Origin: Chaetoderma sp. LZ-2023a
Taxonomy: Eukaryota > Mollusca > Caudofoveata > Chaetodermatida > Chaetodermatidae
DNA length: 64,000 bases
Assembly (NCBI GenBank): GCA_034401795.1
Contig: CM067366.1
Location: 86,637,671 to 86,701,670, forward strand
Direction of reading: 5' to 3'
A program made the position numbers and the translations under genes. The stretch's first letter is position 1. The number at the start of each line of letters is the position of its first letter. The notes under the pieces were generated by a model. It was not told the DNA's origin and did not search any database. It saw only the letters and a list, made by a program, of their open reading frames with translations. Below, one piece after another: positions 54,671 through 64,000 of this stretch.

Positions 54671-55378
54671 GTTCAAAATGTCCAACACAGCATTTCTTAC
54701 TAACTAGCATGTTTCTGTTGAGTTTTGGGCAACATTTTAGGTTATTTCTGAGCTGTACTCTGCCGATCCAGGATCTAATGAGCATAGTCTAAACACATAG
54801 TTCATTTTAAAAAAGAAACATTTTGAGCCAATGGTATTTAAAATGTTACAAACGTATTATTAAGTTAGCAATAGCAGCGTGGTTGGGTGAAAGGAGGTGG
54901 GCGGGGTGGAGTGGGTGGTGTGGCGTGGGTGGATATAGTTATGTTCAAGATCATTACATATGTTCCATTCAGAATCTGTTCAAAACGTGTTCTTAGAAGA
55001 ACGAAATCTCTTTCTTTCACTGCGTCCGAGTTTTCTTTCTGACACCTACCGCGACCCCGCAGCAGGACCATATTAAGTCATTCCATTCTATATTATCAAG
55101 AGACAAACATCCACGTGAACCAGCCGATGAATAAAACCAGTTGAACTTTTTTCAAAACATTCGGCCTGAATTTTAGCATACACTTGCTGTTGGGTGAATT
55201 GCGTTACGTCTACGTTCTCTCTCTCTCTCGATGCCTGACCACAAACATCCGCATGCGTTGAATCACTCTCACTACCAGCAAGATGAAGTCGGAATGTGTG
55301 CTTCATGCAATTTCTCCGAAATATACAGTACAGCTTAGAAATACCGTATTTGTTTCCAAAACAAAGTAGAACGTACTA
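54671..55378. other. Unassigned sequence
   Basis: 54675-54760 (cagcatttcttactaactagc, ttctgagctgtactctgcc) shares a short dispersed repeat with 55468-55545. A 72-codon minus frame at 55306-55088 has no family match. 55218-55230 is (CT)n. Confidence 0.4.
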
Positions 55379-55545
55379 TTGAATTTTTCTGTACAAAACT
55401 GGATTGGAAGACATTGTTGCCGTAGGCAGCAATGTCTTCAAATCCAATTATGTTCAAAATATTCAACATTTCTTACTAACTAACATGTTTCTGGGGTTTT
55501 TTGTATTTGGAAACATGATAGTTCTGAGCTGTACTGTCCTTGGTG
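55379..55545. mobile_element. Hairpin element with core ACATTGTTGCCgtaGGCAGCAATGT
   Basis: tgaatttttctgtacaaaac-tggattggaagacattgttgcc and ggcagcaatgtcttcaaatcc-aattatgttcaaaatattcaa pair over ~40 bp. It is followed by catttcttactaactaacat, shared with 54690. Confidence 0.7.
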
Positions 55546-56237
55546 TAGGTACTTGATATTAGGCGTATATTGGATACCGCTACCACCCCGCGTATCACCC
55601 CACCCGTGCTCACACAGCACCGGGGCCAGGTGAAAAAGATAACGCATTACAACGTTGAGTCATCTTATATCTCACTAACCCCCCACAACCCATTATTCAG
55701 AGCAGAAGAATGTATGCGCACATGTTTCTGCGTGCATATGGCCGTGCGTGCGTGCGTGCCTACGTACGCATGCGTATGTATACATAGTTGTTTTGCATAG
55801 ATGGATTGATGGATGGATGGGCAATATTAATTTCTTGTAGTGTGACAGTAGACCTAAAGGTTACGTTAGTTCTTAGTGTATACGCGCATGCATGCGTCTG
55901 CGTTCGTAGGGATGCACACACGTACGTACGTACGTACGTACGTACGTGCGTAGTTGTTTATGGACGGGTGCAAAGATGGATGGATGGATGGATTGGCATA
56001 TTCCTGTATGTACATTTTGTTGCAATGTTATTCTTCGTGTTGTGTGAAAGTAGACCTACGTGTTATGTTGGTTCTTAGTAGTTCGTTAAAAATACTATTT
56101 ATTTATCCAAATTATTGGCTACAGCACTTTTCACACGAGCTCACACTCGTACGTACGCACCAACGTACCCATCGCGCGATATCGCCAAGTGCTCAGAATC
56201 GCTCCACGCGCAATCATCTTGGAAAGCGGCGCTGAAA
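55546..56237. repeat. Unassigned sequence with (GTGC)n, (ATGG)n and (CGTA)n repeats
   Basis: gtgcgtgcgtgcc at 55744, ggatggatgg at 55808 and 55977, and (cgta)n at 55921-55948. Confidence 0.7.
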
Positions 56238-56588
56238 TAGAGGGATCCAATCTGTTACTCGAGTATATAACGCCAAGCCCAATTACGTCATGTGTTGGCT
56301 GACGTCACAATACATGGGCTAGTGACTGACGTATCTAGCTCCGTCACGAACGTTGAAAAGTCATAGAACATTGAAATGCCCGTCTAGTGTAGGCCTCCGA
56401 ATTGTGTTTCTTTGATGGATTTACTATTTAATAAACATTCTGTTGAAATTTTCAAATTTCAACAGCTTCCCCGAACTTGGGATTCTTGGAATTCAGGATT
56501 CAAATTATATAAATTGATTCCAACATACGTAAAAGTGCCTGAACTTAGCTAGAAATGGCCGGGGAATATGTAGAAATGGACACCTCCC
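56238..56588. mobile_element. Pal-A element, core deleted
   Basis: agagggatccaatctgttac ... acgtcatgtgttggctgacgtcac ... ctatttaataaacattctgttgaaattttcaaatttcaacag (core gone) ... gaacttagctagaaatggcc ... atggacacctcc. Confidence 0.72.
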
Positions 56589-56610
56589 CACTCCCCAGCA
56601 AACATTATTT

Positions 56611-56848
56611 CGTTGGGCCAATTCCCAATGTATGCTTTCGTTGGCCCAACGGCCCGCGTTGGATGATTGATAGAAAATTAGTTACGTTGGGCCGACGTTG
56701 TATTTACATTGGCTGGCTGATTATAAGTCAGTTATGTTGGCCCAACGTTGTATCTACGTGGGGGAAAACAACGTGATACGTTGGCCCAACGTAAACCCAA
56801 CGAGCAAAACTACGCTGGGCCAACCAATAAAATTACGTTGGCCCAACG
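56611..56848. repeat. Array of CGTTGGCCCAACG palindromes
   Basis: 13-bp palindromes (or one-mismatch forms) at 56611, 56639-56651, 56685-56697, 56735-56747, 56779-56791, 56813 and 56836-56848, spaced 25-50 bp. Intervening DNA is not repeated. It may be the body of a separate MITE family or a clustered protein-binding site. Confidence 0.75.
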
Positions 56849-57858
56849 TAGCATTGTTTACAGGTTGTATTCACGCCACAACGTCCTAACGGGCACGGAC
56901 GGGCACTTGGACACACGCATTGATTGTATTCCGGAATTAGATAGGTTTTGATAAATTAGTCAGCTTGTCTATAGTTATAGAGTTACTAAATTGACTAGCA
57001 ATTCCCCCGGAAACTGGGATGTAACGCTAGATCTTTATCGACACGTTTCTAGCGATTGAATTCGATTTTCGGTAATTTGACGCTTGCCTGGCTAGGTAAA
57101 CAACCTCGGCATTCTCACTGTTTACTAAGGAAATTATCGAATTGGTCCGAACGACGGCTCATCAGACGTACTGGACAAATTAAATCACAGTTTTGGACAC
57201 CGTGATACCGAGGGTTTTATCGTCGTAGTGGACAACGTCCAAAATTTAAATAAAGTTTTTATTCCGACTGACCACATCTTCAGACGCGGTTATCTAGGCA
57301 GGATAAATGTATGACATTTCTTGTAGAGGAAAGATATTTAATTTTCTTACCGTCCGTTAGCTCCATTTGATTTATCTCTTCTAGATAATAGAGTAGGTAA
57401 TAGTACTTAGTCAGCCATTGCTGTATCATCTGACAAGAAACTTCTCTGAAAAGCACTGCCCTCTCAGAGGCAACAACTATTACCAGAGACAGCAACCTTT
57501 TTCTCAGCCAAATTGTTGTCAAAATTACAACTCCATTTTATAGTAAACACAATTTGATGAACTTTCCATGGAATTTAGGATGAAATTGGTGTTCTCACTA
57601 TGTTGGTGATATTTGCATATTTCCGACAATTTTTGGATTAGATAGATAAATCTGATGAGAAGTGTCCTAATTCTATAAGCAAACAGATTCATTGGACACG
57701 CAAACTAACCTAGACTGATAAATCAATTTATGAGGACCTTGAGCTGAGAAATAATATACAACCATAAACGTATCACAAAGAGGTATTGGCCCACCCACAT
57801 CACCCACAGACACGCATACCTTCACTGCCCAGGGGGAGGAGGAGGAGAGAGGGTAGAC
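56849..57858. other. Intergenic sequence, nothing recognised
   Basis: 57240-57260 has caaaatttaaataaagttttt, which might be a poly(A) or LINE tail, but no gene is seen beside it. Confidence 0.35.
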
Positions 57859-58281
<423 letters not shown>

Positions 58282-58334
58282 GCACTGCCACTTCTACTCG
58301 CTGAGACGTACATAAATGTGTGAGGTATGGTAAG

Positions 58335-59428
58335 CTGTCATTTCTTCTTTTTAAACTTATTCATAATGACGTCAATATATTTACAGAGAGCTATTATTGT
58401 TTTGCGTTTTTTTGTATTGAAAAGTTGATACATTTTATGTGTATTTGGGCGAAGTGTATAACATTTAGGAAGATACATTCTTCTCTCTGCATTTATTTCA
58501 GGACATTCAAATTAATAAAAGAATCCGTCGCCTAATACATTTAGGTGACATAGATTGCAAAAACGTGCATATCTGGGATCGATACCTGCATACCTCCCCT
58601 CTTCTATTGGTAGTCGGTGGTTGCTGGTTCGAAATTTACAGAGTATTTTTGATAGTTTTTCTGGAAGAGAGATTATATATTTATCGAGTTTTAAATATCT
58701 TCTTTGTAAATCTTATACGTGATGCATAATCTGCTATTGGAGATTTCCCCGCACCACTCCTGCATATACGGTACTGATCAGAGAGCTGTTGATGTAATAC
58801 TGATTTTAGCCAGTCTGTATGACACGGGTCTTGATTAGTCCATATCATCGACAGGCCGGTATTATCTAACACTTTTTAATATGCAGCATCCATGGCCACT
58901 GATATGTGTTATTTGATAAAAGATTATGTAGTAAAATTACAGTTTATATGAAATTTTGTATTCCTTGCCTGTTATTAATTTCCCCCAAAATGGTACCATT
59001 CTTTTGTCTATCGCTATGCGTAAAGGATACTGGCCGAGTTCCCCATAGACCATCGCTGTATGGGTAGTTTTTTTACACTCAAGATAATTTTACAAAAGCG
59101 CTTATGAAGTTTTTCGACATGGTTAATATTTTCAAAAACCCAAATTTCACACCCATAGAGAAGAATATGAACGCTCATTGTGTGAACGAGCTCTAGTTGT
59201 AGACCGGTATCAATAGACAGATGAAGGTTTTTAGCTCTTGCAAGTAGTGAAAACATGGCTCTACTGGCTTTATCATAGTTATGTTTGATGGCTCTGGTGA
59301 ACTTGCTATTATATATAAATATAACGCCCAAATATACATAATCATGGACGATCTCCACATCTTCGTTGCCCAGCTTAAATTATGGTAGTTTTCTGATTTT
59401 ACCTCTCGAGAATATTAGTACTTTAGTT

Positions 59429-59432
<4 letters not shown>
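58335..59432 (-). pseudogene. LINE reverse-transcriptase C-terminal region (family D, close to family C), relic
   Basis: On the minus strand: TKVLIFSRGKIRKLP, stop, EIVHDYVYLGVIFIYNSKFT, KASRAMFSLLARAKNLHLSI, ILLYGCEIWVFENINHVEKL, FCKIILSVKK, then a shifted stretch. It continues with NTGLSMIWTNQDP..WLKSVLHQQLSDQ, LCKFRTSNHRLPIEEGRY, CNLCHLNVLGD.. stop ..FECPE and RRMYLPKCYTLRPNT. This is the standard jockey-like LINE order, including the CxxC...C knuckle near the 3' end. Many stops. The 5' side breaks off at an (ATC)n run. Confidence 0.85.

Positions 59433-59471
<39 letters not shown>
59433..59471. repeat. (ATC)n microsatellite at the LINE D break
   Basis: Thirteen atc units directly adjoin the last recognisable LINE D codons. 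Confidence 0.93.
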
Positions 59472-59472
<1 letters not shown>

Positions 59473-60611
59473 CTGTTAAATGCATGTCAACTCTGCATTG
59501 TTGTGACCTAAAAATTGCTAATAAAGGGATATATTTTCGTTAAAGGGGAACACAAGAAGGGTCGCCATCGTTTGCATAAAACACTCTGTTCTATCGTAGA
59601 GCCCATATTTAAGTTACTGTGTAAAACTTTCGACGACATTTATATATAAATCCGATTAAAATGGTGTTAAAGAACGGGTTTTTTTTACCATAATTTCTTT
59701 CCTATAATTTTCTGCGAGTTAATTAAACCTATGGCGTCATAGGTCGAATCCCATCCGACAAGAATGATGGCGGCCATCTTGGCATTAGGCCACCATCTTG
59801 AAAAAGTGGAAACTCCCGAATATGTGTCCTAGCCCAGAATAACTTTCCGTGACCTTGAGAAATAACTTTTTTCACTATTTGACACCCCATTCGCCTTTGT
59901 GTAATATTCTACTCCGACTGGCAGCCATCTTGGATTTTGGGCGCCATCTTGGAAAATTGCCTTTAACTGTTATTTCTACTAGTAGAGCTATATAACATTC
60001 TACTCTCACTGGTAGCCATTCTTTTTTACTTTTGCGCCCTCACAGAAAATGTGATGCTTTTATCCGCTCTGTAACGGTAATCACGATTTTTGCCACTAAG
60101 CCACCTGACTAGTTGGGGCTTTGCGATCAGCAATGTCTCCTGTCCATGTTGTCCGCTGACGGAACTAAGGAATGCCACCACATTTTTCAGTGTGTGCAAA
60201 TAGTGAAAAATACTCCACATGGTAGAATTTTAGGGAAGGAAGAATCTTTGGAGTGAAAAGTGAAATCTAGATGTCATGAGAGGCAATTTCTTCCATTCTT
60301 GGTAATAGAAATTTTGGGAAATAATCTGGGCAAAGAATATTTCCCCAAATTATTTCCAAAAAAAATCTTCATTTGTAGGACTGCCACATTTCTCACCCCT
60401 ATAGATATACAACTGGATGACACCACTACAAGGAACGTGGTATCTAGATGTTTGATGACGGTTAGGCAGTGATCTACCCAGAATGTAAATACAAGAGATG
60501 ATATCGTAGACGCCCTCACTCTATTATCTCCCTTAAATATACACATACCAGACAATACGCTATAAATACCAGACACTATTTTTTCATCCAAAACTTGATG
60601 GTATAAAGCTC
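59472..60611. other. Unassigned sequence; 'gccatcttgg' repeat fragment at 59765-60010
   Basis: gatggcggccatcttggcat, ccaccatcttgaaaaagtgg, gcagccatcttggattttgg and gcgccatcttggaaaattg are degenerate blocks like those of the dispersed elements at 7.4-8.7 and 17.3-17.5 kb. The remainder is unassigned. Confidence 0.5.
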
Positions 60612-60893
60612 ATAGTATTCTATGTGAAAAACAGTTAGCTAGTCGTGAATTTCAAATCGGTCGCACACAAAATGAGGACGAGATAGTATTCTATGTGAAA
60701 AATAGTTAACTAGTCGTAAATTTCAAATCGGTCGCACACAAAATGAGGACGAGATAGTATTCTATGTGAAAAATAGCTAACTAGTCGTAAATTTCAAATC
60801 GGTCGCACACAAAATGAGGACGAGATAGTATTCTATGTGAAAAATAGTTAACTAGTCGTAAATTTCAAATCGGTCACACAAAATGAGAACGAG
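60612..60893. repeat. Tandem repeat, 71-bp unit, four copies
   Basis: Units start atagtattctatgtgaaaaa at 60612, 60683, 60754 and 60825, and run through aactagtcgtaaatttcaaa to aaaatgaggacgag. Copies are >93% identical; the last lacks two bases (cacacaaa). Confidence 0.95.
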
Positions 60894-61299
60894 AATTTGC
60901 TGACGTTGCGTAGATGCTGATATCACATGAACAGCTGGAAGGATCGAGTTGTTTTTAATGTCTGTATCACTGGATCATATCAAAATCAACACGATCCACA
61001 GTGGTGGGCTTACAGTGCACGACGGAGATAGACTGGGTCCCGACCTGTCTGGTCTCCGAAGTTGAGTCTGTGTAACAGTCTAATCGTTATGATGACGTGG
61101 TAAAATGGTCGGTCATTACGTTAGAGCCGTATTCTCACCATGAAGCCACGGCTCTATTTTAAGATTGATCCGAGATGATGTAACAACGATCTGGTACCTA
61201 CGACTTTACTTTCTCACTGTATATCTCTAGTTGATGTAGTCTTAGCTATTGCCTTGGATTGACATAGCGATGAGTAGACAGGATATGGTATTTTTTATA
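60894..61299. other. Intergenic sequence, nothing recognised
   Basis: ggtctccgaagttgag at ~61050 resembles an internal piece of 5S rRNA, but the rest does not fit. Confidence 0.35.
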
Positions 61300-61475
61300 A
61301 ACAAACTCAGGCATGCATGCACTCGCATGCAAAATTGCATGCACGCACATACACACAAGCACACGCGCACGCATGCAAGCGCACATGCAGGTACACACGC
61401 ACACCCACCCGCCCGCACACACGCACGCACAGCACCGGCACCACCCCCAAACAACAACCCCCCCACCCCTCCCCT
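61300..61475. repeat. CA/CACG/CATGCA low-complexity block
   Basis: Degenerate alternating purine-pyrimidine run passing into a C-rich stretch. Cys-rich or His-rich frames here are artefacts. Confidence 0.85.
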
Positions 61476-61979
61476 GAAACAAAATAAGCGACCCTCTCTA
61501 ATAAGCATCTCAGCTCCTCAAGACACTGAAAATTAAATAAGCAAATTGACGGACGTTTAGTAACTATTTAGGATCTAGGAACTAATAAATGACTTCATAC
61601 CAAAGCTTAGTAACCATTTAGTAACTAGGTTCTAGTATCTAACTTACCACCACATTTTAGTAGCCACTTAAGTAACTATGAACATGCGTTATGATTCGGA
61701 GCCTAATTTACGGTCTGTGGCCTACATAAAAGAATTAACAAATCAAACACCTGCTTTTCGGCGCTTCCATCACGCCAAGTCCTGGATATGTTACGTCATG
61801 AGCTGGCAAAAAGCTCTTTATATCCTTCTACATCGACTGAGAATTAATTTAACGCCAGCGCCATGGCTCCAGCCCGACTTTATTATGTGATCCGGTTTAT
61901 GTGCCGAAATCCCCAATGGCGATCTTCCAGGCAGGAATTAAATTAAATTTTGCCATCAGCTATGACAGCGCGCACCCCC

Positions 61980-62010
<31 letters not shown>

Positions 62011-62576
62011 ACGCACAGCGCACGCCCCCACCCCACCGACCCCACCCGACCCCTCACACGCATAATCTTTTAGAATATGTACAGACGCAGCTTATATACG
62101 GCATACGTTAACCTCTATAACGGTTCACGGATATTGTTAAAATACATGGTGTTACGACGTCCTGTGTCAATGTCATTGTACGCCTTTCCAATTAACTAAA
62201 GCAGTAATTTCCGCTCAGTGCTTTAATTTCATTCTATTTTAGGCTCTGGCTGACGTAAATATAAGCACAAGGAAATGTCATCAACTGCCAAACATAATTA
62301 TAATTTTCTAATATTGAGCGTCATATGAAACCTGATCATAATTTATCTCACCAAGTGTCGTGCGAACGTGACATAATACGAACACATCTATATAGGACAT
62401 TTGACGTTGGCACCAAAAGGCTGTGGTTCCTTATAAATGGTCATCATATAGGACCATGTGTAACCCCGAAGACTATTTACCATAGCAGCTGAGTTACTAA
62501 GCGTCAATCTGTCTCTAGCCACTATCTTCTGATGGTCCGTAGTAGAGTGTCCGCTATAGAACGTTGGAATAAAGAG
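61476..62576. other. Unassigned sequence; poly-C/(CA)n at 61974-62012
   Basis: 61560-61680 repeats the phrase 'tagtaactattta/ccatttagtaactagg' loosely (~60-bp spacing). No gene seen. Confidence 0.45.
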
Positions 62577-62999
62577 TTCCATTTCTAGCCACATCCACCC
62601 ATTTCTATCTAAGCTCTGCCCATTCCTAGCTACACCCGCCCATTTCTAGCTATGACCCGCCCATTTCTAGCTAAGTCCCGCCAATTTTTTTTGCGCGTGT
62701 TGGAAATAATCTCTATACTTTTCACCCTGAATTCTCAGAATACCGATTTCAAGGTAATTTTACATGTAAACTGTTGACTATTTTGAAAGTAATATGACTG
62801 AGGCTGGCTTTCAAAACATTCAACAGAGTGTTTATTCATTTGTAAATTCATCAAAGACAAACAATTCGTACACTATAGTGACGTACTTTTCAATTTTCAT
62901 GACGGCGTTATACGTTATTATGATTGTTGCGTCAGCTAACTAGTGAGATAATTTATTATGACGTCAAATACTTGGGTGACAGATCGGATCTCTCCATTT
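62577..62999. mobile_element. Pal-A element with a tandem left flank and core deleted
   Basis: The left flank phrase cccatttctagctaagctctgcc is repeated three to four times between 62600 and 62690. The hairpin retains ctgttgactattttgaaagtaat / ttcaaaacattcaacag. The right end is attatgacgtcaaatacttg ... agatcggatctctccatt. Confidence 0.78.
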
Positions 63000-63282
63000 A
63001 GGAATACACAATAAAATCGGGAATACATCACGCTGATTATTCCCAAATTAATCAACATATTAAACTTAATTAGGCTATAGCATTGAACCACCTGGCGATT
63101 TAATAAGAGCACTATCAGATCTGAATCAAAAATGACTGATTGAGTGATTTAGGTAAGTCATATGTGAGTATTAACTATCAATGGTAGTCGTCCTCGATAT
63201 CGTAATCACATGATCGTCCTCGTATCTGTCAGCATTTCATCGTCGTTATCATCGAAACTAATGGTGCTATATTCTTGTTGAC
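63000..63282. other. Intergenic sequence, nothing recognised
   Basis: No feature supported. Confidence 0.35.
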
Positions 63283-63314
<32 letters not shown>

Positions 63315-63566
63315 CATCCCTACACCGTCAACCGTCATCGAAGCTGTATCATCATCATCATCATCATCATCTTCACCGCCACCGCCCCTCCACCACCACC
63401 ACAGCCGGCGCCACCGCCATCGCGGCTGTGTCATCATCATCATCGTCGTCATCGTTGTCGTCGTCGTCGTCGTCGCCGTAGTCGTCATCGACACCACCAC
63501 AGCCGCCGCCGCCACCACCACCACAGACACCGCCACCGCCATCGCGGCTGTATCATCATCATCATC
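63283..63566. repeat. Trinucleotide-rich block ((ATC)n, (CGT)n, (CCA/CCG)n)
   Basis: catcatcatc runs alternate with cgccaccgccat-type and gtcgtcgtcgtc units; a partly higher-order repeat (gccaccgccatcgcggctgt occurs at ~63409 and ~63532). Frames are artefacts. Confidence 0.92.
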
Positions 63567-64000
63567 ATAATCATCATGAGGAAGAAATACTTACTACAAC
63601 AGGAAAACTGTCATCCATAGATTTCCTAGGTTTCGAATCCGTGTTTACCGCCGACACGCGGTCCACGTTGAACCGAACCGCGACTCTAGTTAGGCATTTA
63701 CTGGAAACTGGCTAATGGATAGATTAGATTATCTTATCGTTGCAGAAAAGACACATCTTGACAGCGCATCAGATAATTCAAAGCCAATGTTGAATTTTAT
63801 CCGATAGAGGAATATAGGCCTACCACTGTGACATGCGTGACCGTTAACGGAGAGACAGACTGACGGAAGAACGGGCAGACGAAGGAACAGATAATTAATG
63901 AATGCAGTAGAGCACCCTGTCAACTGGACGACCTCTGAAAGCCAGTCCTGTACATATTACACGCGACTTTCTCCCTCGCTCTTCATCTCATTCTCTTGAT
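63567..64000. other. Intergenic sequence to the window edge, nothing recognised
   Basis: No feature supported. Confidence 0.35.

Noticed and set aside
55088-55306. 72-codon minus-strand frame ending in a hydrophobic stretch
   Set aside because: Clean but short, with no family resemblance or splice evidence.
61000-61080. Resemblance to the internal control region of 5S rRNA (ggtctccgaagttgag)
   Set aside because: Only ~16 bases fit. The flanking stems and the rest of the 120-nt gene do not match.
61242-61536. Cys-rich minus frames and His-rich plus frame
   Set aside because: Simple sequence (CACG/CATGCA).
63267-63542. His/Ser- and Asp/Met-rich frames
   Set aside because: Trinucleotide repeats open on both strands; no splice sites or conserved motif.

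Overview
This is animal nuclear DNA. It is AT-rich, has spliced exons with GT/AG borders, several broken LINE retrotransposons, many microsatellites and a very high load of short palindromic transposon relics. The repeat style points to a lophotrochozoan, most likely a marine mollusc: elements bounded by GCTCACCTGG/CCAGGTGAGC, 'aaggtcaaggtca' tandem arrays, and jockey-like LINE ends. That placement is inference from pattern memory, not from a search. I see no bacterial, plasmid or phage organisation and no CRISPR array.

Only one host gene can be supported: the 3' part of a ubiquitin C-terminal hydrolase of the UCHL1/UCHL3 family, on the plus strand. Its exons in the window are 717-764, 2958-3033, a tandemly duplicated pair at 11484-11542 and 11603-11661, and a terminal exon at 29866-29952. 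Together they encode the last ~89 residues, including the catalytic His and Asp. The catalytic Cys exons lie left of the window. The duplicated exons have the same length and phase. Reading-frame arithmetic shows that only one of them can be used per transcript, so the gene appears to make two forms that differ just after the catalytic Asp.

Almost everything else is repeat. I recognise at least six families of palindromic non-autonomous elements, labelled Pal-A to Pal-F here, with more than 60 copies or fragments. Pal-C is the commonest (core CCACTGGAATGACTGGCTCG). Four families (B, C, D, E) begin at TTAA, and in B, C and D the next bases are CCCTT, as in piggyBac-type ends. A hairpin core built on CTGTTGCTGCC recurs in families with unrelated ends. 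There are also a perfect 30-bp x16 minisatellite (18775-19254), a 27-bp minisatellite grown inside a Pal-D hairpin (47767-48222), a ~180-bp degenerate array (16390-18186, with relatives at 25.5-26.2 kb), a 71-bp x4 array (60612-60893) and a cluster of CGTTGGCCCAACG palindromes (56611-56848).

Layout: 0-30 kb holds the UCHL gene, whose introns are packed with Pal elements, the arrays and an unexplained ~2.9-kb block (19680-22600) that carries a Pol II-like promoter on the minus strand. 30-39 kb is Pal elements and plain AT-rich DNA. 39.9-45.6 kb holds three LINE relics (one plus, two minus), one of them split by a Pal-A insertion. 46-57 kb is more Pal elements and low-complexity DNA. 57.8-59.5 kb holds trinucleotide repeats and a fourth LINE relic. 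59.5-64 kb is mostly unrecognised, with a 71-bp array, one Pal-A copy and trinucleotide repeats. All element boundaries were judged by eye and may be off by several bases to tens of bases.
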